A stretch of DNA of 64,000 bases from Lunularia cruciata. Taxonomy: Eukaryota > Streptophyta > Marchantiopsida > Lunulariales > Lunulariaceae. The notes below the pieces were generated by a model. It searched no databases. It saw only the letters and a list, made by a program, of their open reading frames with translations, and was not told the DNA's origin. A program made the translations under genes and the position numbers. Shown here one piece after another: positions 52,151-64,000 of this stretch (positions within the stretch are counted from its first letter, which is position 1; each line of letters opens with the position of its first letter). The stretch covers positions 38,702,333 through 38,766,332 of the forward strand of contig OX419756.1 of NCBI GenBank assembly GCA_948567375.1, in the 5' to 3' direction.

Positions 52151-52364
52151 ATCATTGTTCTACTCAAGCCCTTTTTCCTTGTGGGAGTCCATCTTTCCTT
52201 TCTTTGTCCCATCCTCATTCTCCTTAGAGTGGTTGTGCTTCTTGGTCTCAAAACAAAATTTTATCCAATTTTACAAGAGCTTGTCTACCAAAATTGGATG
52301 TCCCAACCCAATAGTGTTGCATCAAGACAACCCATTCACTTCTTCCAAGCACCTTTGTTACTCT

Positions 52365-52679
52365 CTAAGTGCATGCAATGGCTTCAAACACAATGCAAGG
52401 ACTTTGTACCATTACGTATTGGCAAATTTTTTCTTTTAATTCCCATTTGAAATTTTCAAGAGCTTCTAGTGGACTCATATCAATTATCATAACCAGTAGA
52501 TTAGGAAATACCTCCACATACTCTTGTATCTTATTCTTCTGCTTCAACCCTACAGTTGTGTTTGGGCCATCTACATGGAATCCACATATTGGAAATTCTT
52601 GAGCAACCCTTCTTGCATTGTTTTCAAAGTGATCTTTCTTCCTTTTGCCAACAATGATTGTTCCTAAGCATTGTACCAT
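52365..52679 (-). pseudogene. Chromovirus gag fragment
   Basis: The 104-codon minus-strand frame includes ALENFKWELKEKICQYVMVQ and SPCIVFEAIACTL, the usual end of the gag core ('F..GL...I...V....P..L..A...A'). Earlier parts of gag at 52680-53300 have drifted. It stands upstream of the zinc knuckle in element order. Confidence 0.7.
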
Positions 52680-53657
52680 GTGAGGGTTTTATTGATCAAG
52701 AACCAACATGCAAACACGCTTGCAAAATGATCAATGATTCTAATTTGAATTATCAAAAGTATTGATTCATTCTTAAAATCTAGTTTTCTACTACTCTCAT
52801 GGTTCATAGTCCCTTGTAAGGCTCAATGTTGCACATCTTCTTCATTCATAGTCATAATGTGGCTTTGTTGTTGACCAAGGTTGGTGTCATTGGCACAAGT
52901 GACTCTCCAAGTACTCTGGCCATTGGTGTTGGGTTTTGAGATGGTTCTCCATTTTTTTTTACCTCTTTTGTCATCTTGCTCTCCCAAAACTCATTCAACA
53001 TCCCCTACATTCCTTCATTAGACCTTGCAACTACGGCTCCATGATTTGTACACATTGCAAACACTCAATTGTTATTTTCTACTTCAATGGAGTGTTAGTA
53101 TGATCACTCAAGACAAGGCATGGACTATTGGGACTATGATTGTGACCTCAAAGGCTATCACTCATTGATAATATTCTTCACCAAAGTTGCAGACTATGAA
53201 ATCTCTATATATTACTTTTGATCTAACCACACAACGGATTTTACTTGCATATTTGAAAGGGAGAAGATTTGGTACATTCAGACCCATTACATCATAACAA
53301 AATGAAGATTGTCAAATCTTTCTCTATATCATATATCATCAGAGGTATAATTAATGGGTTTGGTGAATTCATCACTTTGTCCAAGAATCTATTCCAAAAT
53401 GATAAATGAGATGTACTCTCACTTGCTCACATTGGATGTACATAAATTTGATATGGAATGGATTTAAGGATGGAAAGTGGGGTGTAAGAAATTTTCCTCT
53501 AGGCATTTCCAGCCCATCCTATCCTCTCACTAAAACACCCCTAGTCCATCAATCGAGCTACATTTTCTCCCCTCAAAATTACTCAATCTTAATAATCTAT
53601 GTTCCTCCAAGAGGGATGATCCACTCTTTTGGAATAAAACACTTGATTTGACACCAT
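52680..53657 (-). other. Chromovirus leader with primer-binding site
   Basis: Directly after the LTR end, the minus strand has TGGTGTCAAATC (53656-53645). It matches the plant initiator-Met primer-binding site TGGTATCAGAGC at 9 of 12 positions, the changes at least partly of the G/A type. The leader beyond it resembles 59430-60207, the leader of another copy. Confidence 0.8.
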
Positions 53658-54245
53658 TCTAGTACTCCAAGGACAATAGACCCCCAAGAGAAACACAAGC
53701 AAGAAAACACAAAGCTTCACACTCAATACTACGGTACACCAATGGAGCACCTTGTCTTGATTATATAGCAAGAAGGATCCCTTTAAAGGAAGCTCTACCC
53801 TTAGATTAGATATTTGGATTGGTGACATGTCAATGAGCTCCACCTGTAGATTAGTTGCATGGATGGGTGACATGTTGGTGCTTGTCTTATCTGGTTTGTC
53901 AAAATAGTTTGACAAGAAAGAATCTTTAGGGTATCTTCTTGTAAGAATCTCAAAATTACATGGGTGAGGTACCATTGGAAGCTTGAGACAAAGTGAGGGA
54001 AGAAGGCAAGCCTCTTCCTCTAAAGGGGAAAAATGCCTCCATTTTTTAGGCCTAATTCATCCATTTAGGTATCTAGAATTGGGCTTGAATTTTTCAAGGT
54101 ATATTTGACTCATGCCCTATTAGTGGATGTACTCTTTTGGTGACACACCTATCTTATATACTTAGTCCATCATATATAACATCCTTCTAGATGTTACCAA
54201 ATCATTTTCCACCTCTAGGTAATATGTCTAGCTATTGGTATTATA
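53658..54245 (-). repeat. 5' LTR of the chromovirus
   Basis: 588 bp, same family as 36229-36823 in the same orientation. The left boundary is the mutated terminus TCTAGTACTCC; the right boundary ends GGTATTATA (from GGTATTACA). The adjoining primer-binding site proves it is a 5' LTR. The right flank is GTAGA. Confidence 0.85.
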
Positions 54246-54284
54246 GTAGACTAAGCTAAATATAACAAAAAATCTAGACTAATT

Positions 54285-54650
54285 TAGAATGTACTAGAAG
54301 CATTAAGGAAGCTTGTGGGTAAAATATTCTTGAAGCACATACTAAGCTTCTAAGAACTTTCCAATTTTAGAGTAACTTGTATGCCAAGTTGATGGTTAAC
54401 TTAGCTTGTATGCCAGGTAAATGGCTAGCTTAGCTTGAACTCCAAGTAAGGTCAATCCTAAAGGGAACCTTCCTTGGAAGCTCCTTTGGAGCCTTGTACC
54501 CAATTTATCTATGGATACCCAAGCTAAGCTCAAGGTTGGCATTTGGAATTTCTCTTCCTTGAGAGTCCCCATGTGATCTTCCACTCCAATATTCCCTTCT
54601 CTTATTTCTCTCCTTGATCTTTTATACAATCCTTCCTCTATTGGTGCTAG
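54285..54650 (+). repeat. Repeat family C, copy 2
   Basis: Shares long diverged segments with 63521-63830, e.g. AACTTGTATGCCAAGTTGAT and a T/C-rich end (TTCTCTCCTTGATCTTTTA versus TTCTCTCCTTGGTCTTTTA). A reverse-oriented copy lies at 29790-30060. Probably an LTR of a third retroelement; ends not determined. Confidence 0.7.
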
Positions 54651-54699
54651 AGTATCCACTACTTTGATATCAATTTCTTCATCTTTGGCTCCATCCTTA

Positions 54700-56300
54700 T
54701 CTCTTTCCCAAATGCCTTCTTGAATTTCAAGCCAAAGTTTCTTCCCTTCTTAAGAGGGTGCATCCTTCTTTATCTATGATGAGGATTGAGGAATGGGGCT
54801 ACAAGGTTTGGGTAATGTAGTTGTTATCCCCTCTTCTACTCCTTTGACCCTCCTTTGAGTAGATTGAGCATCCTTGTATTGCTTTTCTTTTCCTTCTTCT
54901 TCCTTATAAAGTAAAATATCCTTCATCCTCTTGATCATCTTCTTTCTTTTTTGTGTCTTCCTCTAAAGCTACTTCTTCCTCTTGATTAAAAGTTACTCAA
55001 ACAATAAGAGATTCTTCTTTGCTCTTTTCTTCCTTGGAGAAGTAATTTAGATTGGAGGAATGCACTTCTTCTTGGGCTTGGGCCCTGCTATGTCTTCCTC
55101 CACGCATACAAATTTTGCCTATCTTGGCAAATCCTACATCTACTTCTTGATACTTCTTGATCATCCCTCTTTAGGTTGAGAAGTAGAGTCCCTATGGGGA
55201 AGTAGTGGCAAGGGAACAACATCATATATGGGTAGGTGGATCCTCCTTTGTCTAAGAAATCTTGGTGAAGAGTTTGTGCTTGTAGATAGAACATGTGAGC
55301 CCATTTTATAGGTTTCCTCTCATACATTATAGAAGAGAAATTCTTCAATATTTGTGAAGTAAGTTGTCAATTTGTGTCATAACAAATTCATAATTGCATT
55401 TGACTATTTGGCTAGATCCTTATAGTTGAGATCCTGCAAACCATTGTTTTGGTCCCTTCAATCATCTCATTATTGGAGTACTTTGTATCAATCATCATTG
55501 CTCTAAATGGGCTTACATTTGGGCTTAAAACATTCTTCCATTGTTCTTTGGTCCAAGTATAGGAATTCCTTCTCAAATCCCTAGTACTTTTTTCCCTCTC
55601 AACCATTGTCTCATGAATCATCTCAAAATCTATCAATCCCAAATGCTTGCTCTTGATCCTTCTCTTCTACAATACATTACCTATTGATTTATTGTTGGAC
55701 TTATAAGGATAGCTTTGGAGGCCTTTCTCATGGGTTTGTAGAAAAATACCATCTTTGCTTGACTACTAAAGGAATAGGACAAATGTAGTTTGGCTAAAAG
55801 CTATGAAATATATGAAAGTGAGTACTTCGTTGCAAATTTGAGTTGTGATTCTAGACTAAAGAAAGATTGACATTGTGAAAAGTGGAATAGATCATTCCAT
55901 AATTTCTTTGACAGGCAAAGTCTTTAGTCATTTTTCAGCAAAGAAATAGTTGGTCACTCCCTTGAGTCCTTGTTATGTATTTAATGAGTAGTACTACCCA
56001 CAAAACATCCTCTTCCTCAATAGTCCTAGTTACTAAGGTGAATAATGAGCCAAATGCTAATTGCTTTCCTTGCAATGCAAACCATCCTTCTTGAATGAAA
56101 ATGGTTCTCCTTGAACTAGGTGATGGAACAATCAAATGGTCATACAACTCTTGACTTTTTTTGGCTTTGGGACAAAAGGTGACTAGCAAAAACTGATTTG
56201 AATTGATTTGTAGTCTTAACCAAAGTGCTCTCTGGCCAAAGATTCTTTTGTACAAATATCTTTGCATTCAGATTCTTCTCTACCAAAGCTATTTGCCTTG
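54700..56300 (-). pseudogene. Second relic of the uncharacterised retroelement-associated protein
   Basis: Minus-strand pieces in order: an N-terminal segment at 55935-56267 (RIFGQRALWLRLQINS), EKSTRDLRRNSYTWTKEQWK at 55412-55642, RKPIKWAHMFYLQAQTLHQD at 55088-55348, and an acidic, Lys/Glu-rich tail at 54700-55080. They parallel 30563-33250 on the plus strand. Family unknown. Stops separate the pieces. Confidence 0.5.
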
Positions 56301-56479
56301 AGCCTTCTTTTGTTTGGTGTAAGATATGGTATTCTCTGTCTAGTTGACCTCCAGGCTCATTATCTCTTGTTCAGGTTGTTGCCTCATTAGGCACAACTCT
56401 AAATAATACTATATTTAAGAGCTTCCTTCTCAAAGAATGTAGTAACCTATATCATTTCTTCACAAATAAAGATCAAATT

Positions 56480-57730
56480 AAAGAAAAAATAATAAGGAGA
56501 AAATGTGGGACAATGCTCAACTCTTGCAAGAGTTTGACAAGATACCTATAATAGAAAAAGTAAAAATAACTCTTGACAAAGAAAAGCATATTTTGAAGGA
56601 AATGACTAAAGTAAGGCATACTGCAAAAAATCTATCACCTCTAATGACCCTTTATACTTAGTACTGAATATATGAAGAGAGTTGTCCAAATGTGATAGAG
56701 TACTCATTCATGGTAGCAAAATGCACACTCGATTCCAATTTCACAAAACTTTTATGATGTCTCAAGAAAGTTAAATTGTTAACCTATGGGAGGAGCAAAA
56801 GAAGCATAGAGCCTAATCAATTGCCTTAAGGAAGACCTAATGGCTTTGAAGGAAGCAACTCAAGAAAAGATAAAGAGTGAGCACTTGAAGGTGGTGAGAA
56901 TCACTAAGTTAAAGAAGGAGCTCACCATAACTCACGTGTTGCTATATGATCAAGCAAAACTCCAACATGAGAATAAGATAGTGAAGAGTCACGTCAAAGA
57001 TCTTTGAAAGGAAGTAGAGGATCTAAAATAGAAGACCAAAGTCAAGAAGGAGCTCAAGGAGAAGTTCAGTAATTCAAAGGTCATGTAAGTAGATTTGATC
57101 ACTAAAGGAGATGTGGCAGTCATTTAGAAGATGTACTATGAAGTGGCAATAACCAAATTTTGAAAAGAGACCAAGCTTCACATTGAAAAGTACCAAGCAA
57201 AGATTCTATTATTGCAATACAAGGAGGTGCAATTGAAGACCACACTTTCATAAATAGATGTTAGCATGAATGAAGACCTAAAGAGCCAACCAATGATCAA
57301 AGCAAAGATATGAGATATTGATCAACACAAATCAAAAGTACAAGGTGTTGAAAAACCCAAAGGAGAAGTGAAGGTAACTAAGTGCAAGGAATTTGTGGGA
57401 AGTAAAAAAAACCAAATATTGTAAAGAGGATGTGTAATGCATTAAAGACAATGATAATCAAATTCATAGAAGCCACAACTTTTGCAAGGGAATTCCATGA
57501 ACTCAAGTTGGCCAAACAACAATCAATGCAACTCCTTGAGGATCAATCACTAGAGAAAATAGTGCTAGGCATTTGGGTTAAGGTAGAAATAAATCCTAAG
57601 GGGCTCAAGGAGAACCTATGCATGACTCTTGAAGACGTTAAGAATAAATTTGAAGAGGAAATCATGGAATAAAAACAAGAGCCTTCCATGGAACAAGAAA
57701 AAAATCTTCCACAACAATTAGACAAAGTTA
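56480..57730 (+). pseudogene. Coiled-coil protein relic
   Basis: Plus-strand Lys/Glu-rich frames such as SEHLKVVRITKLKKELTITH, KAKILLLQYKEVQLKTTL and, in the open frame 57430-57672, HELKLAKQQSMQLLEDQSLE. Many are separated by single stops. Predicted as a long alpha-helical coiled coil. Similar to 25861-27250. No motor or transposase domain is visible. Confidence 0.5.
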
Positions 57731-59430
57731 TTTGGTGTGGAGATGCTCACCATTACAAGTCATGATCTTGAATCTTAACTACTTGTCTTGGGTCTTGGAC
57801 ATTAGGAGTTTGGTATGTTTTGTAACTCTTGAGTCAATCAATTATTTAAGTCTGACACCCAAAGTGCTTTTTGTTCAATAACGTAAAGAGTACCTGAAGC
57901 TACTCATTGCTTTCTCAAATTCTTAGTAAATATTTTGTGTTTTGTTTGTGCCTTGAGTGAATAATGTCAATAAAGCTTCCAACTATCTTTGTGCTTTATG
58001 TCATGAGTAAAACTTGTTGGTTTATTGGTTGTGATGCCTTGAAAGACTCTAATGTGTTGTACTATCCCTAAACTCCTGTGTGCATAGACTAAGAAGAGAC
58101 CTACTCACAAAGATGTTTACTTTGAAAAGAGCAGCATCTTGTGAAGGGTGAAATATGAATCTTCAACAAAACATCAACAAGATCTTTGAAAGGAGAAATT
58201 ATCTTTTGAAAATCTGCACCTTCACAAAGATAATTTTGGTTACCTTTGGGAAGAACAAAACTTTATGAAGGGTAAAATGCATATCATCCAAAGATATCTG
58301 GGAGACCTTTGAAGGAAGTCATATCTTGAGTTTGAACCATGATTTTCTAAGACTAATTTGGACTTAGCTTAGCATGAATGAGTGATTCTTTTGTAATTTT
58401 GCCAAAGTGTACCTTGTTGGTATCATTTCTCATTTTAAGAATTTGTCTTTGCCCAAGCGGATAAATAAGAAAATAGTAAAGGACTAGAAAGGTGACATGT
58501 TTTTATGAATCTAACCATACTTCAATTGTATCCCTATGGGAACTAATTGTTACTCATTAATACAATACATTTACTATTCAATGGGTTGTTACATAGACCA
58601 AAAAATTGGTACCACTTCCAAGGATGCAAATCCTTGGGAGTGGTTGGGATTGGAAAATACCTTACAATTAAGAGGTGAATATCTCCAAGTGAACGTATAC
58701 CTAGTGAATATGCACGTGCTCAATGCTATCAAGGATAATAGAAGAAGCTTGCAAGTGTCAAAAGGAAATCAAAGAGAAAACAAGAACTTTGTCAAGAATG
58801 TGCTAACCATCATGAGCTAAATCCAAAAATCTTGGAGGAGGTCAAGGCAACCCTTGATTGGCTTGACCGGTTGAAGAAAGAAAATGTGCAGAATACTAGT
58901 GGAATGTCATGATAATTTATCACCTCACTTCCTTTGGCAAAAGATATCAAATTTCTCAAGAAAGTTATAAAAGATTATTTTGCATTTGAGCTATCTAAAG
59001 AAGGTGTTAACCTCCTCCTTGCTTACATGTGGAGGTTAAGAGTATCAAAAACCCTACCAAAGATATTCTACTATGGCTTGGATGAATATTTGATGAGTTA
59101 ACTACCCAAGGACTCATGCAAGGGAAGAGCAACTTCCAAGGAGTGCAATCCAACACCTTCAAGCGATAGAGGTGCTAGTAATTTGGAGTCTAGATCTCCT
59201 CATTCTTATTCTAATCTTGACACCACCAAGAAATCATCACCCCTCTTATCATTACCACTACCTTAAACGATGCCAACTGATGTTGTAGTTCCTTTCATTG
59301 GACAAAAGGCTTGTATTTAGTAATTTTCATATTTATTATTTTAAATAATACAAATATATTACTTAATTTTTAAAAAAAAAATAACATATAGTTATATTAT
59401 GGATTTCTAATGCTAGGCCTTAACACCACT
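57731..59430. other. No firm gene; weak coding relic at 58536-58820
   Basis: The open frame 58536-58820 has 94 codons, unusual Asn/Tyr content and no family match. The rest is AT-rich with a poly-A stretch near 59370. I support nothing more. Confidence 0.4.
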
Positions 59431-60207
59431 CAACCATCTTTCCAAAGATGAGTTACCAAAAATTTTAAGATGAGAAGACAAAGAAGATCCATATACATTC
59501 ATCAAGGAGTTTCAGTCTATTACAATAGCAAATAAAGGAGATAATGATGCTCATAATTCTGAATAGTTCCTACTCTATTGAGAAAAAAAACCAAGGAGTT
59601 GGTATACTCAAGCAAGCTAGACTTTGATCCATGTAGCAAGTTGTGCAATAGTAAAACAAGGATGTATTGATTGATTTATGTAACTTGATTAGAGGCCAAT
59701 GTATTTTCCACATGAAATAATTTAGAACCAAATTGGAAGGAGAGATTGTGTGATTACACAAAATACTACTTTTGGTCTCACTACATAATGAATTTCTACT
59801 TGAGTGTTGAAAGAGAGAGGATTTGGGAAATTCACATCCATAACATCATAATAGAATTTAGATTGTCAAATCCCACTCTCTATTGTATCCCACTACAGGT
59901 AGAATCACCAGGTTTGGTGAGCTCATCACCTTGTTTATGAATTTTACTCCAAAGTGATAAATTATAAATACTCTCATTTGCTCACCATAGATATACATAA
60001 CCTTGATGTGGAATGGATTCAAGAATGGAAACCTAGGTATGGGAAATTGTCCTCCCGATGCATCCATTCCATCTACTCTCTAAAGTCCTTCCTAAGTCTT
60101 GCAATTACTCTATGTTCTCCACCTCAAATCACTCAATTTCAGTAGTTAGTGTTCTTCCATGAGGAGTGATCCACTCTCTTGGACTAAAACACTTGCTTTG
60201 ATCCCAT
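59430..60207 (-). other. Leader of another minus-strand chromovirus copy
   Basis: The primer-binding site TGGGATCAAAGC (60206-60195, minus) matches 10 of 12 positions of TGGTATCAGAGC. The adjacent GTGGATCACTCCTCATGGA segment is also present at 53590-53625. The rest of that element's coding region is not found intact to the left: the copy is truncated or diverged. Confidence 0.75.
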
Positions 60208-60961
60208 TGTAATATTCAGAGGAGAAGAAAAGAGAGAAAACATAGATTTCACACTCAATCATGTGATCCCCCAAAGGAGCACCTTCTCTTTATGATATAG
60301 ACAAAGAGGATCTCCTCCAAGGAGACTCCACCATAGGATTAGGCAAACTGATAGGTGATATGTCAGCAAGCTCCACCCTTGGATTACTTACTTGGATGGG
60401 TGACATGTTGGTCTTGGTCCTATCTGGTTGGTCAAACAAGCTTTGATCAAATGGAATCTTTAAGGGAATCTTCTTGTAGGAATCTCAAAATCATGTGGGT
60501 GAGGTATTGTTGGAATGCTCTCAACGAGACAAAGCATGAAGGAGGAAAGGTGGACTTTCCTCCTCTATTTGTGGGGGGGGGGGGGGAATTTGCACATTTT
60601 TAGGTCTAATTTATCCGTTTAGGCCTTTGAAATTGCCTTCAAAGATTTTAGGCATATTATGGTTCATACTCTATTAGTAGAAGTTCCCTTTTGGTGATAC
60701 GTCTTTCGGCTCTATTTAGTCCATCATGTGTAACATCCTTCCAGATGTTACAAAATCAATTATTGTCTTTAAATCATATGTCTAGCTATTGGTTCTAAGG
60801 TATTTAAATCTATTTCGGTTTCTACCCTATTAGTAGAAGTACACTTTTGGTGATACTTCTATCTGATCTCTTTTGACCATCATGTATAACATCATTCCAG
60901 ATGTTACCAAACCAAATTTCACATCCACATCTAGATCATATGGCTAGCTCTTTGTATTATT
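60208..60961 (-). repeat. 5' LTR of the truncated chromovirus copy
   Basis: About 754 bp, starting TGTAATATTC and ending near GTATTATTG. It contains a run of 14 G at 60573-60586. Long form of the LTR, like LTR 1 and 2. The primer site next to it gives the orientation. It sits against a plus-strand gypsy RNase H relic at its right end. Confidence 0.8.
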
Positions 60962-61404
60962 GTTGATTTGGATGATTTTAAGTTTATCATTGGAGCTATG
61001 TTGCAACAAAAATATCTAGATGGATTAAAATCCAATTGCCTTTGTATCTCACTAAGTAAACACAACAGAAATTATTTTTTTGGCTTGAGATCAAGAACAA
61101 TTGACATTGGTGTATATTACAAAGGTATGAAGACATTGCTTCTTTGGGAAACAAGTGATAATGCAAGTCAATCACAAATCCTTGTTGTGGACCTTACATC
61201 TAGAGTGCATGAAGAGTTTGTATCATTGATGGAAGTAATCACTGCAAATGCTTGATATCAAGCTTGAGAACAAACACAACAAGTTTTATGTCATTCTCTA
61301 TCATGATTACTTGATTTGAAGATTCTTTGTGAATCTCCCATGATAATATCAATCACCATGGTGTTGACAAACTCAAAGGTACACACACAGTTCAAGATTA
61401 CAAT
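60962..61404 (+). pseudogene. Gypsy RNase H relic, plus strand
   Basis: The frame opens VDLDDFKFIIGAMLQQKY, equivalent to the RNase H start 'DASDFAIGAVLQQ'. About 90 further codons remain open, with RNase H-like alternation but few matches. It probably belongs with the integrase relic at 61996-63240, the two being separated by a solo LTR. Confidence 0.55.
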
Positions 61405-61990
61405 TCTAATCTTCTAAGGACATGAGAATACAAGAGAAACACAAGAGAATAAATACAAGGCTTTAGCTCTATATACTATAATGCCCCGAAAGGACCACCT
61501 TGTCTTTATTATATAACAAAGAGGATCCTCTCAAAAGAAGCTCCACCTTTGGATAAGATACATGGATTGGTGATATGTTAGCAAGTCTACACTTAAATAG
61601 TTGCATGGATGGGTGACATGTTGGTCCTTGTCCTATTTGGTTGGTTAAACAAGATTTACCTAATGGAATCTTTAGGAAATATTCCTATAAGAAGCTCAAA
61701 ATAGCATGAGTGGGGTATTATTAGAAATCTCACAATGGGACAAACATGCAAGGAGATCATAACTTTTTTTGCACAAGGGCATTTGGCAATTTGCAATGCC
61801 TAACTCATCTATTTAGGCCTCCAAAATTGGCTCTAAAGTTTTTTGGGTTTTTGACCTTTACCTTATTAGTGGAAATACTCTTTTGGTGATACCTCTATCT
61901 AATCTACTTAGAACATCATATATAATATCCTTCTAATATTATTAAGCCAATTTCTACCTCTTGATAATATTTCTGGCTAATGGTATTACA
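61405..61990 (-). repeat. Solo LTR 8 of the chromovirus family
   Basis: Starts TCTAATCTTC (mutated terminus) and ends GGTATTACA, 586 bp. Flanks ACAAT and ATAAT make a 5-bp target duplication with one transition. It separates the plus-strand RNase H and integrase relics. Confidence 0.85.
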
Positions 61991-61995
61991 ATAAT

Positions 61996-63240
61996 AGGTC
62001 CCCTTCTTTCATTTTGAGCAAAGTTGTCTAGCTGCACATGACAAGGAATACAACATCTTTTCAATGAAAGATAGACTTTTATTTTGCAAGAACAAAATCT
62101 ATATTCCAGTTATGGAAGATCTATGATTGGTGTATCTTCAAAAGGTGCATGACTTACCAATAATTGGTCATATGGGGGTAGACAAGATCTTGAGTACCAT
62201 ACAATGTCACTTGTGGTGGCCAAACATGGCACAAAAGGTTTAAGAATTTCAAACATGGTACAAGAGGTTTTAGAATTTCTTTGATCTTGTGAGAGCTACC
62301 AATACAACAAGGCCAATAACCGAGGTTTAGGGACTACTCCAGCCACTCCCCATTCCATCTACTCAATGGAACATGTGAGCTCAAATCTCATCATATTTTT
62401 GCTAAAGATGGACAAAGGCCTTACAAGAATTGTAGTGTTTGTTTATATGCTTAGCAAACAACTTCATTTGGTGCCTACTATGGATATGGTGGATGCTTCA
62501 ATGTTGGCCAAAATCCATTTCAACATTAGACTACGGGATACCATAGGTTCTCATCCAATCATGATCCTTGATTTCCTAGTAAATTTTAACAAGCACTATT
62601 CAAGCTACTAAACACATGTTGCCTTGTTTATGGCCTATCATCCTCAAATTGATGGGTAAATTGAGCAAGCCAATTATACTTTGGAACATACACTACATGC
62701 TTTTATCAATGTTCATCACATCAATTGAGATACTTATCTCATGGTTACTAAATTTGCCCTTAATAATTCCAAGCAAGTGAGTTTTAGACTTTCTCCCTTC
62801 TTTCCTAATTCAACATCCACTTATTCCAAATTCTCTTCTTGCTCCACCACCATCTCAAGTCCCTCATACTTCTACCTTCTTGTCCATGTTGTCTAATTCC
62901 TTACACCAAGCTAAGTCTCATCTTCTTGTTGCTCAAATTTTGGCAAAAGCAATATGTTAGTCAACATCATTATGATCTCACCTTTCAAGTAGGTGATTGG
63001 ATCATGCTTTCTTTTCGTAACCTCTCTTCTTTCTTGACACCCAATCTTGTTAATTTATTGGCAATTGGATTGGTCCATTTGATATTACTTAAATCATCTC
63101 TCGTATTGCCTAAAAACTTACCTTTCCTAGTCATTTTTTATCCATCTTATCTTCCACATTTTGAAGTTAAAACCCTATACTTCTACCCATTTTCCTTTTT
63201 TGTTTGTGCCCAAATCACTCCCTCTAATCCATATCAATGA
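61996..63240 (+). pseudogene. Gypsy integrase relic, plus strand
   Basis: A zinc-region piece LPIIGHMGVDKIL (about 62155-62195), then VYMLSKQLHLVPT (first Asp region) and HPIMILDFLVNFNKHYSSY (second Asp region, near 62555). Next comes AYHPQIDG near 62640, the family 'AYHPQTDGQTE' box with the catalytic Glu nearby. The tail 62839-63240 is open but diverged, with HHYDLTFQVGDWIMLSFR, the start of the GPY/F module. Stops and shifts abound. Confidence 0.8.
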
Positions 63241-64000
63241 TCATGAAGAATACAAGTTTACCATATACTTGCACATTGTGATATCCAATGTGACCACCAA
63301 TGATACATTGAATATAAGATCCTTTGGATAGTGTATTATCTTCACAATGCCACATAAGACACTCTTTATCATCTCCACAATGCACAAACAACTCTATGAG
63401 AGTTTGAAGATTCCATGGCAACAAGGATGTCACCAACAAGTAGTGGGAAAATATGTAATAATATGGAGTCAGTAAGAGCTACATATATTTTAAAAGAGGT
63501 AGAACTATCATATATCTAAAAATTCTAAGAATATTCTTGAAGCATCCACAAAGCTTCTTAGTGAGAAGTTTTTAAGAACCTTCAAGGGATTCATTAACTT
63601 GTATGCCAAGTTGATGGTTAGCTTAGCTTGTAACTTAAGTAAATGGCACTCCAATAAGGTGACTTCTAGAAGGAACAATTCTTAGAAGCTTCTTGGGAGC
63701 CTTGTACTCGAATCAACTATAATACAAAAGCCCAAATTCAAGCTAGGCATTTGAAGTTTTCCTCACTTGAGTGTTTCAATGGGATCTCCCACACTCATAT
63801 TTCTCTCCTTGGTCTTTTACAACTATGACTCTACAATAAAGCACTTCTTGAGAAAGAGAGATGTTTATTATATTGGATAAATAAAATAATAGCAAAAGTA
63901 TTGGCATATGAACAAGGTGAATATTGCCAAAATGAGCAAATATAGGTTACTGTTCCAAGGTTGATAACTTTACTTGAAAGTTTGGTTAGTCATTCAAACT
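63241..64000. other. End of window: repeat family C, copy 3, and AT-rich DNA
   Basis: 63521-63830 is a copy of family C in plus orientation (see 54285-54650). The rest shows no gene. The element may continue beyond the window. Confidence 0.6.

Larger units (their letters stand above)
36229..54245 (-). mobile_element. Ty3/gypsy chromovirus, nearly full length but dead, host of three nested insertions
   Basis: Minus-strand order: 5' LTR (53658-54245), primer-binding site (53656-53645), leader, gag (52365-52679), CCHC zinc knuckle (52092-52150), reverse transcriptase (about 50530-51200), RNase H region (49827-50530), integrase H2C2 zinc region (49362-49628), integrase core (38443-38906), integrase C-terminus (37072-38375), chromodomain (36921-36980), polypurine tract (36824-36840), 3' LTR (36229-36823). 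Subtracting the 9.86-kb element, the split LTR and the inserted LTR leaves about 7 kb, a normal chromovirus length. Outer flanks GAAGG and GTAGA match at only three of five positions. Many stops and frameshifts are present. Confidence 0.85.

Overview
Nuclear DNA of a land plant. Evidence: spliced genes with GT-AG introns, a plant SnRK1 kinase and a plant polygalacturonase, Ty1/copia and Ty3/gypsy relics, and a nuclear copy of plant mitochondrial cox2. The cox2 copy encodes leucines directly, without C-to-U editing sites, and has the FIKRE reading I associate with bryophytes and other seed-free plants. The SnRK1 also looks moss-like. Seed-free plant is an inference; no species is assigned.

Layout. 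1-5.3 kb: AT-rich DNA and a decayed copia element (+). About 5.3-20 kb is a gene island with mixed base composition. It holds a 7-exon polygalacturonase-like gene (-, 5885-9789, 476 aa) that has lost several catalytic residues, a possible small secreted-peptide ORF (-), the cox2 fragment, and a complete 10-exon SnRK1 gene (-, 13098-17791, 551 aa) with a probable 5' UTR intron. 20-36 kb: very AT-rich, gene-poor DNA with perfect hairpins, a 484-bp pogo/mariner-like TIR element, solo LTRs, and relics of uncharacterised and coiled-coil proteins.

36.2-54.2 kb is one nested block. A minus-strand chromovirus (5' LTR 53658-54245, 3' LTR 36229-36823, chromodomain next to its 3' end) carries two ~350-bp internal tandem duplications. 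Two further LTRs of its own family landed in it (37127-37720, and a second starting at 38907). A 9.9-kb gypsy element (39133-48990, minus) then split the second one. 54-64 kb: more chromovirus pieces (a 5' LTR at 60208-60961, a solo LTR at 61405-61990), a plus-strand gypsy RNase H/integrase relic, and more protein relics.

The main discovery candidate is the 39.1-49.0 kb element. Its pol frame reads protease, a complete-looking C5 cytosine DNA methyltransferase (motifs I, IV, VI, VIII, IX/X), reverse transcriptase and RNase H. The integrase is followed by a PHD-finger-like zinc domain. Zinc knuckle through RNase H (46162-41666) stays in one reading frame, interrupted only by stop codons. An element carrying both a DNA-methylation writer and a putative histone-mark reader is unusual. 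From memory, retrotransposons with methyltransferases are reported from charophyte algae and dinoflagellates; I do not know of this combination in a land plant.
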